64,000 bases of DNA, taken from positions 389,496 to 453,495 of the forward strand of contig NZ_LT622357.1 of NCBI RefSeq assembly GCF_900098925.1, read 5' to 3'. Below are positions 47,724 through 56,846 of the stretch, in pieces. The notes below the pieces were generated by a model. It saw only the letters and a program-made list of their open reading frames with translations, was not told where the DNA came from and did not search any database. The DNA comes from Bacillus massiliglaciei. Its GTDB lineage: Bacteria > Bacillota > Bacilli > Bacillales > DSM-1321. The stretch's first letter is position 1. Every line of letters starts with the position of its first letter. The position numbers and the translations under genes were made by a program.

Positions 47724-47832
47724 TTCATCCCTCCTCCCCCTAAGTGTAACACCGATTACTTAATCTGACTATTCAGACAACATATCACAAAGCTCACCTT
47801 TCCGTGTGATCCACATTGTCTGTTTTGAACAT

Positions 47833-47867
47833 AAAAAAAGTATCGAGAAAAACCCGATACTTTTTTT
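47833..47867 (-). terminator. trmB terminator
   Basis: AAAAAAAGTATCG pairs with CGATACTTTTTTT around a nine-base loop; strong T-run on the minus strand. Confidence 0.92.
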
Positions 47868-47874
47868 CGGCAGC

Positions 47875-48513
47875 TTAACGAAACTGTGCTTCCAACCGAT
47901 AAATTCGATTTCCTTTTTGAGAAAACTTTTCTTCATATTCCGTCATGATATTGCCCTTAAAATCACTGTTATGCAGATCTAAGCTGACATAGCTCAAAAG
48001 CATGCCATATTCAGAAATGCTCATAAGAGAAGATTCAAACAAACCTTGATTGTCTGTCTTAAAATGGATTTCTCCTTTTTCAGGAAGAATATCCTCGTAG
48101 ATACTTAAGAAGGTCTTATACGTCAGGCGCCTTTTGGCATGGCGGACCTTTGGCCAAGGATCAGAAAAATTGAGATAAACCCGGCTGACCTCTGCCTTCT
48201 CAAAATAATCTCTCAGATTGACTGCATCTACATTCAAAAGCCTTAGATTCGGCAAATCAGCTTCAATAAGACGATCTAACGCTGATACAATCACACTTTT
48301 ATATAACTCAATCCCGATGAAATTGACATCCGGATGGGCTTTGGCCATTTCTGTGATAAAGCGGCCTTTCCCTGTTCCTACCTCAATATACAGCGGATGA
48401 TTGTTTCCAAACACTTCATGCCATTTTCCTTTTCGGCTTTCCGGCTGCTGGACCACATATTGAGGAAAATTATTCAAACGTTCTTCAGCCCATGGTTTAT
48501 GTCTTAACCGCAT
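47875..48513 (-). CDS. trmB: tRNA (guanine-N7)-methyltransferase
   Basis: A 212-residue SAM-dependent enzyme that methylates G46 in the variable loop of tRNA. The SAM-binding motif is [14 protein letters not shown] (about residues 44-57), the acidic end of strand 2 is [10 protein letters not shown], and the conserved block VRHAKRRL follows LNFSDPWPK. All expected TrmB motifs are present and the length is right. The ATG at 48513 has AGGGGTG five bases upstream. It is divergent from ytzH and has its own terminator. Confidence 0.95.
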   Translation of the reverse strand: MRLRHKPWAEERLNNFPQYVVQQPESRKGKWHEVFGNNHPLYIEVGTGKGRFITEMAKAHPDVNFIGIELYKSVIVSALDRLIEADLPNLRLLNVDAVNLRDYFEKAEVSRVYLNFSDPWPKVRHAKRRLTYKTFLSIYEDILPEKGEIHFKTDNQGLFESSLMSISEYGMLLSYVSLDLHNSDFKGNIMTEYEEKFSQKGNRIYRLEAQFR

Positions 48514-48692
48514 GCAGACACCCCTATTTTAAAATATACGTTCACAACATACCATGCAATTGCAGGATCCTGCAAGATGTTTATTTTAACAAAAAACTGC
48601 CTGCAGATGCAGACAGTTCAGTCGTTCTCTTTGAATAAAAACAAGCAGCCAGAACATAATACGGTATAAGTCAAACAAGAAAAGGTGATAAC

Positions 48693-48971
48693 ATGCCGCT
48701 AAACAGCCAATACCAAATTTCCTTATTAAAAGATATATTGAGCAATCAGCAAACCGACTGCTGCGGATCGGTTGCCGAATATGAACAAGTTGAAAGGCTC
48801 ATAAAATCCCTTATGGTAAATATGGACCTTAATGATCAGGCAAGATCCATGCTGCAGGAAATTTATCATTACAGCCAGCAGGGAAGAAACAGCGGGGATA
48901 TCGACGCCCACATTACATCCAATCAAGGAAATATCACTCAATGGATGAGTGATATCGGCCAGCTTCAATAA
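48693..48971 (+). CDS. ytzH: YtzH-like small protein
   Basis: A 92-residue soluble, mostly helical protein conserved in Bacillus next to ytmP; function unknown. It matches the B. subtilis YtzH length and contains a DCCGSVAEYEQVERLIKSLM segment with a vicinal cysteine pair. AAAGGTGATAAC precedes the ATG. It ends one base before the convergent ytmP stop, so the two mRNAs must overlap; no terminator is visible between them. Confidence 0.85.
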   Translation: MPLNSQYQISLLKDILSNQQTDCCGSVAEYEQVERLIKSLMVNMDLNDQARSMLQEIYHYSQQGRNSGDIDAHITSNQGNITQWMSDIGQLQ

Positions 48972-49751
48972 TCAGCTTGCCAGTACAGCCTGCAACTTGC
49001 GGATCAAAGCATTCATTTCATCTATTCTGTTTTTGGAACGGTGCCATTCGACAGACATAAGAATTTGAGCAATCGTATGCCATTTCATTCTCAGCTCCAG
49101 ACCTGCGTCCAGCGTCTTCCCGTAACGGGCAAGCCAGCCGGCCCATTCTGAACGCGGAATATAAGAATAAAGCAGCGTTCCCAAATCTATGGCTGGATCG
49201 GCAATAACGGCACCGTCCCAATCTATTAAATATAATTCATTCTCTTCAGACATCAGCCAATTGTTATGATTAATATCACAATGACAAACGACCTTCTCAT
49301 CTGACTCAATTAACAAAAGATGGGACTGAAGGAATTGAATCGCTTCGGAAATGGCTTGAATCTCAGTCAGCGTCCGCTGAAATTGATTTTTCAATTGTGT
49401 AAGTATGCTTTCAGGTCTTAATGGAGATTTGCCGATCCTTTTAAGCATGCTTAATAAAGGCTCAGACCGATGAATTTTGTGAAGCAGCTTAGCCACTTTT
49501 TCAGAATTCATTTCTTCATGGGTCAATTCCCTGCCAGGCAGCCAATGCTGAGCAGTAATAACATCTCCATTTTCCAGGCGTCTTGTCCATATCAATTTGG
49601 GGACCACACCTTCTGCCGAAAGCACGGCTAAAAAAGGAGAAGAATTTCGTTTTAGGAAAAGCTTCTGCTCATCGTTCTCAGCAATGAATGCTTCTCCGGT
49701 CGCTCCCCCTGCAGGTGAGATTTCCCACTCCTGACCTAATAAATCTTCCAA
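48972..49751 (-). CDS. ytmP: Phosphotransferase of the APH/choline kinase family
   Basis: A 259-residue protein of the aminoglycoside phosphotransferase/choline kinase fold. The Brenner motif is VVCHCDINHNNWLM (catalytic Asp and Asn) and the DFG-like site is LIDWDGAVIADPAIDLG. The substrate is not known; membership does not imply antibiotic resistance. Start: TTG at 49751 has GAGGGTG six bases upstream, better than the GTG at 49760. It corresponds to B. subtilis ytmP and is convergent with ytzH, with no gap. Confidence 0.85.
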   Translation of the reverse strand: MEDLLGQEWEISPAGGATGEAFIAENDEQKLFLKRNSSPFLAVLSAEGVVPKLIWTRRLENGDVITAQHWLPGRELTHEEMNSEKVAKLLHKIHRSEPLLSMLKRIGKSPLRPESILTQLKNQFQRTLTEIQAISEAIQFLQSHLLLIESDEKVVCHCDINHNNWLMSEENELYLIDWDGAVIADPAIDLGTLLYSYIPRSEWAGWLARYGKTLDAGLELRMKWHTIAQILMSVEWHRSKNRIDEMNALIRKLQAVLAS

Positions 49752-49910
49752 CTGGTTCACCCTCGATTTCCTCGCTTAGTAAAGAAAACTGGTCACCTGA
49801 CTCCCATATAGGGGCAAAGCCAGAGACATAGTTGCGTGTATTTCAATTCCGGACGCTAAGAATACAATGTATGTTTTAATTTGTTGAATGCCTATTTTTT
49901 GAGCTGGAAC

Positions 49911-49943
49911 AAAAAAACAGCTATTGAGCAATTAAACAATAGC
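49911..49943 (-). terminator. Terminator of the ytlP-ytlQ unit
   Basis: GCTATTG (49920-49926) pairs with CAATAGC (49937-49943) around a ten-base loop, followed by seven T on the minus strand. It lies about 200 bases past ytlQ. Confidence 0.8.
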
Positions 49944-49979
49944 CATTTAATAAATTTTAGTTGAAAAATGGTTTCCCCG

Positions 49980-50147
49980 TCAAGTCCTATACGCGGATAT
50001 CTGGCAGAAAACATATACATAACTCCCATCTGAATGGAAATCAGGAGTTCTCCGGACACACAGACGGCATTCAATATCTAAAGCCTTCCTGTTGTCTTCC
50101 AAGAGAGAAGCAAGGGGGTCCAGCCGGCTGCAACACCGATTTTCCAT
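49980..50147 (-). CDS. Possible 55-codon ORF directly after ytlQ
   Basis: An open frame whose ATG at 50147 directly follows the ytlQ stop (TAAATG), running to TGA at 49980-49982. It is cysteine-rich, with a CC pair at residues 5-6, CRLC at 27-30 and a further Cys at 48, and GGGGGAAGAAG about a dozen bases upstream could serve as a weak ribosome site. It would be transcribed before the terminator at 49911-49943. No family recognised; codon use is not clearly coding, so this may be chance. Confidence 0.3.
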   Translation of the reverse strand: MENRCCSRLDPLASLLEDNRKALDIECRLCVRRTPDFHSDGSYVYVFCQISAYRT

Positions 50148-51134
50148 TTAAAGATCTTCTTCCCCCTGCTCCCTTAACCCGAAACTTTCTTCTCCCAGCG
50201 CGCTTCCTCTGCTTGAAGAAGTGGTTTGGCAATACTCAAGCAAAGATTGCGCCGCCTTTAACTGCTGATGCTTAAGGGGCACTGAACTGCCTCTTAGCTG
50301 CTGGAACCAGCCGGGAAAAGAACGCTTATCGAGCAAGGCTGTACCAAAAGGAGCATTTGGATAATCCATATATCCATTTCGGGACAGAACTGCCTTTTTA
50401 ATCGGCAAATCCACGCCGTACAGTTTCAAAAGCGGAGCAACGATTTTTTCCATCCTATTGACCGCCAATAAGGGATTCAGCACTCTTTTTTCATTCTGGT
50501 TGTGCCGTTTCATCCAGAACCTTTCCCCTGTTCCTGTAAAAGCGGCATTTTCTTCCGCCTCTAAAAAAGCAAGACACCAGATTTCTGTAGGTGTGAGTAT
50601 GATAACATCCAATTCAACCGGCGCCTTTTTCAGGAGAAATACAGGTTTATACAGCACTAAGAATGTGTCTGGAAACCGCTGAAGCAAGAAGCGCAGCTTT
50701 TCATCCAAATAATAGACCGGATCTATATAGGAAGTCTCCAGCATCGTAGAGCTTGCCCATTTCATCTGAAAGCGGAGCAGCTGGTTTAAAAAGCTCTTTT
50801 TTAAATCCTCAAGATTGGCAGTCCTTCCGGAAAAGTGAAGGGAAAATGGATTTTCCTCCATTGGCTTATTTTCTTCAGGGAGCGGTTCTTTCTCCTTTTC
50901 AGCACGCCGCCATTTGCTTGTCATTCTATGGAAAAGACTCTCTTTCTCTATTTCAAGAGAGCCTTCTTCCTTTTCCGCAGTCTCTTGGAAGATGCTTTCC
51001 ATCTCTCCGGCAAGATAGGCAGCCTTTAACTTTTCCCATTGTTGTGTTTTTAAACGAAGATATTGTGAAGGATATCGGTACATATCCTGTTCATAACGGG
51101 AAACATAGTCCTGCAATTTAATAAGCTGTGCCAT
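50148..51134 (-). CDS. ytlQ: YtlQ-like nuclease-related (NERD-like) protein
   Basis: A 328-residue soluble protein, matching ytlQ of B. subtilis by place and length. The central part (ELDVIILTPTEIWCLAFLEAEE) resembles the strand pair of nuclease-related NERD domains, but the expected catalytic lysine is not obvious, so enzymatic activity is doubtful. The N-terminus begins MAQLIKLQDYVSRYEQ, with an acidic/basic linker after it. Start at 51134 with GGTGG seven bases upstream. Lies 13 bases downstream of ytlP, one operon, both transcribed toward the shared terminator. Confidence 0.75.
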   Translation of the reverse strand: MAQLIKLQDYVSRYEQDMYRYPSQYLRLKTQQWEKLKAAYLAGEMESIFQETAEKEEGSLEIEKESLFHRMTSKWRRAEKEKEPLPEENKPMEENPFSLHFSGRTANLEDLKKSFLNQLLRFQMKWASSTMLETSYIDPVYYLDEKLRFLLQRFPDTFLVLYKPVFLLKKAPVELDVIILTPTEIWCLAFLEAEENAAFTGTGERFWMKRHNQNEKRVLNPLLAVNRMEKIVAPLLKLYGVDLPIKKAVLSRNGYMDYPNAPFGTALLDKRSFPGWFQQLRGSSVPLKHQQLKAAQSLLEYCQTTSSSRGSALGEESFGLREQGEEDL

Positions 51135-51147
51135 CTTGTTACCACCT

Positions 51148-51711
51148 TTAAAAATTTTTAAGCTGAATTTGATGAATGGGCTCATAAGAAGGAGACGCGC
51201 CCATATGGGTCTGATACAGAGTTATAGCCGCTGCCTCAAATAAAACAGGCTTAATCCCCGCACGCTCTCTGGCATCCTCTAAGGAGAATGGCTGCTGTCC
51301 GGCATATTTTCTTGCCAATGTAATATGCGGGTTGAAGGGACGGCTGTCCAATTCAAAGCCAGCCTGCAAACAGGCCTGATACACGCGATCACGGACTTCC
51401 GCCAAGCGGGGTTCCGCTTCCACGCCAGCCCATAAAATCCTTGGCTGCTCCTTTCTGCCGAACAAGCCGATTCCAGCTGTTGTTACTGGAAAGGCTGCTG
51501 TATCAGCAAGTGCTGATTCAGTCAATTGTAAAGCCTCTTCTCTTTTTGTATGGGGGGCATCCCCTAAAAAAGCCAATGTAATATGATAATCGGCCGGATG
51601 AAGCCATTTTTTAAATGGAAAAACGGTTTTGATTTCATTGGCCTGTTCTTGAAGTTTCATCTTTGTTTTCTCCGGTAAGGTTAAGGCGAAGAAATAATGC
51701 GTATGTGTCAA
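51148..51711 (-). CDS. thpR: RNA 2',3'-cyclic phosphodiesterase (LigT/ThpR)
   Basis: A 187-residue 2H-phosphoesterase that opens RNA 2',3'-cyclic phosphate ends. The two HxT motifs are present as DYHITLAFLG (about residue 43) and PHITLARKY (about 130), with the expected 80-90 residue spacing. The start is TTG at 51711 with GGAAGTGG six bases before it. Same place and order as ytlP in B. subtilis. The substrate in vivo is unknown; short RNAs or repair intermediates are possible. Confidence 0.9.
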   Translation of the reverse strand: MTHTHYFFALTLPEKTKMKLQEQANEIKTVFPFKKWLHPADYHITLAFLGDAPHTKREEALQLTESALADTAAFPVTTAGIGLFGRKEQPRILWAGVEAEPRLAEVRDRVYQACLQAGFELDSRPFNPHITLARKYAGQQPFSLEDARERAGIKPVLFEAAAITLYQTHMGASPSYEPIHQIQLKNF

Positions 51712-52065
51712 AACTTGCCACTTCCTTTACTCATTTTATTTTACCATATCAACAGGATTCCGCATGTTTCTTATCTTGCCCTTTTTTGCGAATGGAACAG
51801 CAAGTAAAATTAAAAATCCCCTTGCAGAGGAAGGGGATTTAGATGTGTCGATTTTTTATTGGTCTTACTTTAGAGGAAGGACCTTGGACAAATACATAAC
51901 CCTAAATTGATTTCTGTTTCGGGAACTCTCCGGGGAGACTCGCTTTCCCTTGCTGTCCTCCTGGAGACCCCTCAATTTCTATCCATTCATTCACAACGTT
52001 CCATTGTTACGATTGGTTCTCATCTCATACTAGAACCTTCTGCTTCTGTCCCAGACTTTTTCCTT
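51712..52065. other. Gene-free stretch between dat and thpR
   Basis: No open frame of note. Apart from a hairpin at 51808-51840 the stretch is plain, with a CT-rich segment around 51920-51985 (CTCTCCGGGGAGACTCGC) that loosely resembles the repeat at 37360-37465. Confidence 0.4.
51808..51840 (-). terminator. Terminator downstream of dat
   Basis: AAATCCCCTT (51814-51823) pairs with AAGGGGATTT (51831-51840), followed on the minus strand by TTTTTAATTTTA. It is some 225 bases past the dat stop. Confidence 0.75.
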
Positions 52066-52917
52066 TCATATCCTGCCGCACTGCCTTTCAATTTCTTGGC
52101 AGAAAGCCTGTTGGAGCTTCTGCGTCAAAGGACCCGTCTGCCCATTCCCAATGATTTTGCCGTCCACTTCAGAGATACCCGTTACCTCTACACCGGTGCT
52201 CGTATAAAAAACTTCATCAGCCTTTAATAATTCTTCCATAGTAAAAGCTTCCTCTTGAACAGGAATCTCCAATTTGCCGCAAAGCTGCAGAACCACTTGC
52301 CTTGTGATCCCATTTAAAATCAAATTGTTGGCAGGATGAGTTTTAATCGCGCCATTGGCAGCGATAAATACATTAGAAGAACTTCCTTCTGTGACGATAT
52401 CTCCCCTGTGCTGTATAGCTTCCTCACAGCCTGCTTTAACCGCTTCCTCTTTCGCCAGGATATTGCCAAGTAAGTTAAGGCTTTTGATATTGCAGCGGAG
52501 CCATCTGATATCTTCAGCGGTCACTGCCCTTACAGCAGCCTTTTCTCCTTTTGCAGCTGGCATTTCCTTTGTATAGGCCACATACACCGGTTCGACCTGA
52601 TGAAAAGGAAAAGCATGGCTCCTCGGTGAAACACCACGGGTATATTGAAGATAAATAATGCCGCTCTGCAAATCATTCGTTTTTACAAGTCTCTTCAACT
52701 GTTCCATTAATTCCTCTTGTGTATAAGGGATAGATATGGAAATCAGCTCCGCACTCTGAAACAGCCGCTTAATGTGCATGTCTCCGGCAAATAATAAACC
52801 ATTATAAATTCGTATAACTTCGTATACTCCATCACCAAACTGATAGCCTCTGTCTTCAATATCGATGCGGATTTCGCTTCGGTCCTTCATTTCCCCATTA
52901 AGAATCATCTTTTCCAT
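52066..52917 (-). CDS. dat: D-amino acid aminotransferase
   Basis: A 283-residue fold-type IV PLP enzyme that interconverts D-alanine and D-glutamate through their keto acids, supplying wall precursors. The PLP lysine is K145 in CNIKSLNLLGN and the phosphate/ring-contacting Glu is E177 in VTEGSSSNVF; both match the numbering of known Bacillus enzymes. The ATG at 52917 has AAAAGGGGAAAAG upstream. It follows pepV in the same direction with a 34-base gap, as dat and ytjP do in B. subtilis. Confidence 0.95.
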   Translation of the reverse strand: MEKMILNGEMKDRSEIRIDIEDRGYQFGDGVYEVIRIYNGLLFAGDMHIKRLFQSAELISISIPYTQEELMEQLKRLVKTNDLQSGIIYLQYTRGVSPRSHAFPFHQVEPVYVAYTKEMPAAKGEKAAVRAVTAEDIRWLRCNIKSLNLLGNILAKEEAVKAGCEEAIQHRGDIVTEGSSSNVFIAANGAIKTHPANNLILNGITRQVVLQLCGKLEIPVQEEAFTMEELLKADEVFYTSTGVEVTGISEVDGKIIGNGQTGPLTQKLQQAFCQEIERQCGRI

Positions 52918-52951
52918 TTCTTTTCCCCTTTACAAATCAAGTCTTCACTTC

Positions 52952-54361
52952 TTATTTTGCCAGCTCATAGATCGCCCTTGCATAGATGGCAGCAGCCTTC
53001 AGCATATCATCAATATCAATATACTCATCTTTTTGATGGGCAATATCCTCACTGCCTGGGAATAGAGGACCGAAAGCTACACCCTCTTTCAGTGAACGGG
53101 CATACGTCCCGCCGCCAATAGAAAGTAAATTGGCTTTTTCTCCTGCTTCCTCCTCATATACTCTCTTCAGTGTTTGGATCAGGAAGCTTTCACTGTCCAC
53201 ATGATGAGGAGCTGAATTCCCTAAAGTCTCCAGCTGCAGCTGATGACCGGCAAGCACACTTTTCAGTTCATTCTCTTTCTGTGTCCAATTATAAGTGACT
53301 GGATAACGAACCGTAAATCCAATAAACCTATTTCCATCCTTTTGATAACTGAACTTTCCCGCGTTCATGGTCAGATCACCCGTAATGTCATCTGAATAAG
53401 CAAGTCCCAGTTTACGTCCGCGGGAATCTCCTGAAATAAATTCGCTGATAAATCCGAAATATGCTCTCGCATGTCCATCCAGCTCCAAACCAGATAAGAA
53501 ATCAGCAAGAGCAAGTCCGGCATTCAGTCCATTATCAGGCTCCATTCCGTGTGCAGATACTCCCTCCAGCTCCAAAATCACTTTACTGCCTTCCATTTTG
53601 GCTCTGCCGGTATAAGAGTACTTCGTCAAATAGTTCTGGAAGCGATCCGCAATCTCCGCAATGCTGTCACCTTCTACTTGGGCAGATGCAAAATCCGGCA
53701 CCATATTCACCCGTAATCCGGAATGAAACTGAATGACCCGCACAGAAGCCGGGGCATCCTCTTTCAGCGCCGGAGACTGAACAATGTTAAAGTCCCAGAT
53801 TCCCTTTTCAGCATTAATGATTGGAAAATCAGCATCAGGAGCAAATCCAAGTGTAGGCATTTCCTCCACTTCAAAATATCTGTCCACACAGCGCCAATTA
53901 GATTCTTCATCCGTTCCGATAATCATACGCACTCTTTTTTTCAGAGGAAGATCAAGCTCCTTCACAAGCTTCATCGCATAATACGCGGCCATTGTAGGCC
54001 CCTTATCATCAATGGCACCTCTGGCAAATATTTTATCATTGCGGATTTCAGCCCCAAATGGATCAGAGCTCCATCCGTCTCCTTCCGGAACAACATCAAC
54101 ATGGCAAAGAATTCCAACAACTTCTTCCCCTTGTCCCATTTCAATATGTCCGGCAACATGATCCACATTCTTGACGGTGAAGCCATCCTTCTCACCAAGG
54201 CCCAGCATGAAATCCAGCGCCTCTTTTACCCCTTTGCCGAACGGGGCCTCCTTAGAAGAATTTGTTTCATCTAATACACTTTTGATTTTCAATAAGTTCT
54301 GGGTATCCAGCAATAAATTCATTTTGCGTGCTTCTATTTCATTTCTCCAGTTGATTTCCAC
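52952..54361 (-). CDS. pepV: Dipeptidase PepV
   Basis: A 469-residue M20-family di-zinc dipeptidase that cleaves L-dipeptides in the cytoplasm. Metal ligands are visible in CHVDVVPEGDGW, the catalytic and bridging acids in GAIDDKGP and GTDEESNW, and further ligand in ENGKGI-like FAPDADFP. The length equals the family norm. The start is GTG at 54361 with AGAGGAG nine bases upstream. Likely cotranscribed with dat downstream. Confidence 0.93.
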   Translation of the reverse strand: MEINWRNEIEARKMNLLLDTQNLLKIKSVLDETNSSKEAPFGKGVKEALDFMLGLGEKDGFTVKNVDHVAGHIEMGQGEEVVGILCHVDVVPEGDGWSSDPFGAEIRNDKIFARGAIDDKGPTMAAYYAMKLVKELDLPLKKRVRMIIGTDEESNWRCVDRYFEVEEMPTLGFAPDADFPIINAEKGIWDFNIVQSPALKEDAPASVRVIQFHSGLRVNMVPDFASAQVEGDSIAEIADRFQNYLTKYSYTGRAKMEGSKVILELEGVSAHGMEPDNGLNAGLALADFLSGLELDGHARAYFGFISEFISGDSRGRKLGLAYSDDITGDLTMNAGKFSYQKDGNRFIGFTVRYPVTYNWTQKENELKSVLAGHQLQLETLGNSAPHHVDSESFLIQTLKRVYEEEAGEKANLLSIGGGTYARSLKEGVAFGPLFPGSEDIAHQKDEYIDIDDMLKAAAIYARAIYELAK

Positions 54362-54462
54362 TCAGCAACACTCCTCTTCCATCCATATTATCATAAACCC
54401 GGTTCTTCCTTAGAATATTCCCGTCCATGTTCATCTTTCAAACAGAAAGCCATTTCCCTCTA

Positions 54463-54490
54463 TAAAAAAAACACCTAAAAGATTTAGGTG
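54463..54490 (-). terminator. Terminator of the DedA-family gene
   Basis: CACCTAAA (54472-54479) pairs with TTTAGGTG (54483-54490), with T residues after it on the minus strand. Confidence 0.85.
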
Positions 54491-54546
54491 CAGCAGAAGA
54501 CTCCGTTTCAGCTTTATGATTTTAGCTTTTCGGCAGGCGGTTCTTC

Positions 54547-55032
54547 TTAGCTAAAAGCACCGAGAAAATAGCCAACCATATTAAAAATAACACACCAGCT
54601 GATGGCACCCGCGCATGTAAAGATCAGGTATTTCCTCTTAGCCATCCCGCTCATTCCGGAAAAATAGCTGGCAAAATGACGGATACCAGGAATAAAAAAT
54701 GCAATTAAAATGGTCCACGGACCAAATTTATTGAACCATCTTTCCATTCGTTCAAGCCTGGCCGGAGACAGATGGAACCACCTGGAATGCTTCCGGATAA
54801 AAGGACGTCCAAGTTTTTTCCCAATAAAATAACTGACAAACATCCCCGTAACAGAACCTAGAAAACTGACCATAATGGCTCCTTCTAAGTTCAAAACAGA
54901 AATGGAAGCCAAGTATCCGACAAATGTCATCATTACCTCATCCGGAACAGGCAGACCTATAATCCCCAAAGCAAGCAGCCCATATATCGCGAAATAGCCA
55001 TAGTGTGCAATCATTTCCTTCGCTATATCCAT
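54547..55032 (-). CDS. DedA-family membrane protein
   Basis: A 161-residue integral membrane protein with about four to five hydrophobic segments, including GYFAIYGLLALGIIGLPVPDE (family motif with GxPxPxE), GYFLGAF near the C-terminus, and FGPWTILIAFFIPGIRHFASYFSG. DedA/VTT proteins are lipid scramblase or flippase-like; family members recycle undecaprenyl phosphate or phospholipids, but which applies here is not known. GGAG is six bases before the ATG at 55032. It faces the same way as pepV but is separated by a terminator. Confidence 0.88.
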   Translation of the reverse strand: MDIAKEMIAHYGYFAIYGLLALGIIGLPVPDEVMMTFVGYLASISVLNLEGAIMVSFLGSVTGMFVSYFIGKKLGRPFIRKHSRWFHLSPARLERMERWFNKFGPWTILIAFFIPGIRHFASYFSGMSGMAKRKYLIFTCAGAISWCVIFNMVGYFLGAFS

Positions 55033-55370
55033 TCATTTCTCCATTCCAGCTATTCTTTCGTTTAGCTGTGCATTTACTTTACTGCATTCTTATTATTCAC
55101 AAAAAAAGGGATTTCTTCCTGATTCTCTTCATTTTTCTACAATAAATTTTATCATGTTACATTTCTTTTACAATAGGAAGACTGTAAAAAACCTGACTAT
55201 TTTCCTAAGTTAAATCCTTTCAATAAACACGTTAGAATAGGATGAAAAGAAAAAACTGCCCTTTTAAAGGAACACGGGAAAATGTATGGAAATAAAATAA
55301 GGGAACAGCAGAAGCTCTGAATATGGTCACACTTCCTGTTTAATCAGGAAACGGATAAGGAGGATCTAAT
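55033..55370. other. Upstream region of the VOC gene, nothing named
   Basis: AT-rich divergent spacer. A weak promoter candidate, TTAAAT and TAGAAT 17 bases apart at about 55210-55240, could serve the VOC gene; no gene or repeat seen. Confidence 0.4.
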
Positions 55371-56030
55371 ATGGAAATGAGAAGGGTCACTGTCGAAACT
55401 GACTGTTTCTCTGAACAAAAAAAATTTTACAAAGATACGTTAGGTGCGCCTACAAAGGAAGAAACAGATTCTCAGTTCACTGTCCTCATCGGTTCAAGCG
55501 AACTATCCTTCATAAAAACAGAACCGAATAGAAAACCCTTTTATCACTTTGCTTTTAACATCCCAGCCAATCAGTTCGATGAAGCAAAAAGCTGGCTTCA
55601 AAACAAAACCTTATTAAATACCGAGGATGGGAAAGATGAGCATTACTTTACACATATAAACGCCAGTTCCATCTATTTTTCAGACCCGGGAGGAAATATC
55701 GGGGAGTTCATATGTTATCATTCTCTTTCTCCTGTAAACCACCAGCTTTTTTCCATGAAATCACTGCTGAACCTTTCAGAAATGAGTGTGACAGCAAGTG
55801 ATGTAAGAAAGGCTGAGCAGACTCTCACCGGCTCCGGCATTGGAAAAGAAGGGTATGATACAGAAGAATTGACCTTCCTTGGCAAAGGCAAAGTATTTCT
55901 TCTCTTAGCCCTAGAAGGAAGGCGATGGTTTTTCTCCGATAAAAAGGCAGAGCCCCACCCAGCAGTCATTGAGCTTTCGACCGGACAAATGGTTATTCAG
56001 GATGGCAGAGGAAATATACTGGTAAAGTAA
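55371..56030 (+). CDS. VOC (glyoxalase/dioxygenase fold) protein
   Basis: A 219-residue protein with two vicinal-oxygen-chelate-type modules: the first is clear (FYKDTLGAP near residue 20, then FHFAFNIP-like YHFAFNIP, and IYFSDPGGNIGEFI), the second (from about 130) is more diverged. Metal ligands are partly visible as His in YHFAF and Glu in GEFICY. Substrate unknown. AAGGAGG lies just before the ATG, so the start is secure. It stands alone between the DedA gene and signal peptidase. Confidence 0.78.
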   Translation: MEMRRVTVETDCFSEQKKFYKDTLGAPTKEETDSQFTVLIGSSELSFIKTEPNRKPFYHFAFNIPANQFDEAKSWLQNKTLLNTEDGKDEHYFTHINASSIYFSDPGGNIGEFICYHSLSPVNHQLFSMKSLLNLSEMSVTASDVRKAEQTLTGSGIGKEGYDTEELTFLGKGKVFLLLALEGRRWFFSDKKAEPHPAVIELSTGQMVIQDGRGNILVK

Positions 56031-56071
56031 ATTCCGCTCTATTTATGAAAGCGATTACAAACAAACCTCAT

Positions 56072-56110
56072 AAAAAAGGTCCCTTCCTCAATGAAAGGAC
56101 CTTCTTTTTA
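56072..56110. terminator. Bidirectional terminator, VOC gene and signal peptidase
   Basis: AAGGTCC and GGACCTT arms with flanking A and T runs on both strands; placed between convergent genes. Confidence 0.85.
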
Positions 56111-56656
56111 ATGGACAAATTTAATTTTATTAAGCGGCCAATAAACAAAATTTGCCTTGCCTACAATTTTATCTTCAGATATTGTCCCGATTTCCCGGCT
56201 GTCCAGACTGTTTTGACGATTATCTCCCATAACAAATAATTGTCCTTTTGGCACTGTCGATTCACCAGTGATTTCTTCCAGATTGAAGGAGCCAGTCAGC
56301 GGCTCGCCGGCAAGCTCTGATTTGTAAGCATCCAGATAAGGTTCTTTGTAGGCTTTTCCGTTAATATAAAGCGTATCATCTTTATACTCTAATCGATCTC
56401 CGGGAAGTCCGATAACCCGCTTGATATAATCTTTTTCCTCAGTAGCATGGAAGACAACAACATCAAAGCGCTCTAAATCCTCTGTATCCTTCTCAAACAT
56501 ATTTAAAATAATTTTTTCTTTATCTTCCAGCGTGGGCATCATCGACTCTCCATCCACTACAATGGGTGAGAATATATATGTACGAATGAGAAACGCCAGA
56601 ATAACGGCTATGGCAATTGCTTTAATCCACGAAAAAACCTCTTTGCTTTTTTCCAA
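56108..56656 (-). CDS. Type I signal peptidase
   Basis: A 182-residue membrane-bound serine protease that removes signal peptides from exported proteins. One transmembrane helix (about residues 10-28) is followed by the catalytic Ser38 in VDGESMMPTL and Lys79 in DYIKRVIGLPGD, and the conserved GDNRQNSLDSREIG near the C-terminus. The order and short length match the Bacillus SipS/SipT type with a single N-terminal anchor. The start is TTG at 56656 with GAGAGGGACAAGG upstream. It would process, among others, the Excalibur surface protein. Confidence 0.94.
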   Translation of the reverse strand: MEKSKEVFSWIKAIAIAVILAFLIRTYIFSPIVVDGESMMPTLEDKEKIILNMFEKDTEDLERFDVVVFHATEEKDYIKRVIGLPGDRLEYKDDTLYINGKAYKEPYLDAYKSELAGEPLTGSFNLEEITGESTVPKGQLFVMGDNRQNSLDSREIGTISEDKIVGKANFVYWPLNKIKFVH

Positions 56657-56846
56657 TCCTTGTCCCTCTCTTTGCTTTTTCTATCCCTAGTATATCATAC
56701 CGGATTGGGAAACATGTCTTTCAGTATACCCAATATAAGACACTGCTGAAACATCCCGACTGGCAACGCGTAACAATAAAAAAAGACCTCAAATGATGTG
56801 CACCCCAAAAGTTAGACGAACAATTCTAACTCTTGGGGTGTTTTTT

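Noticed and set aside
49892-50074. 60-codon minus-strand frame past ytlQ
   Set aside because: Its end runs through the terminator hairpin at 49911-49943, so it is not a credible gene.
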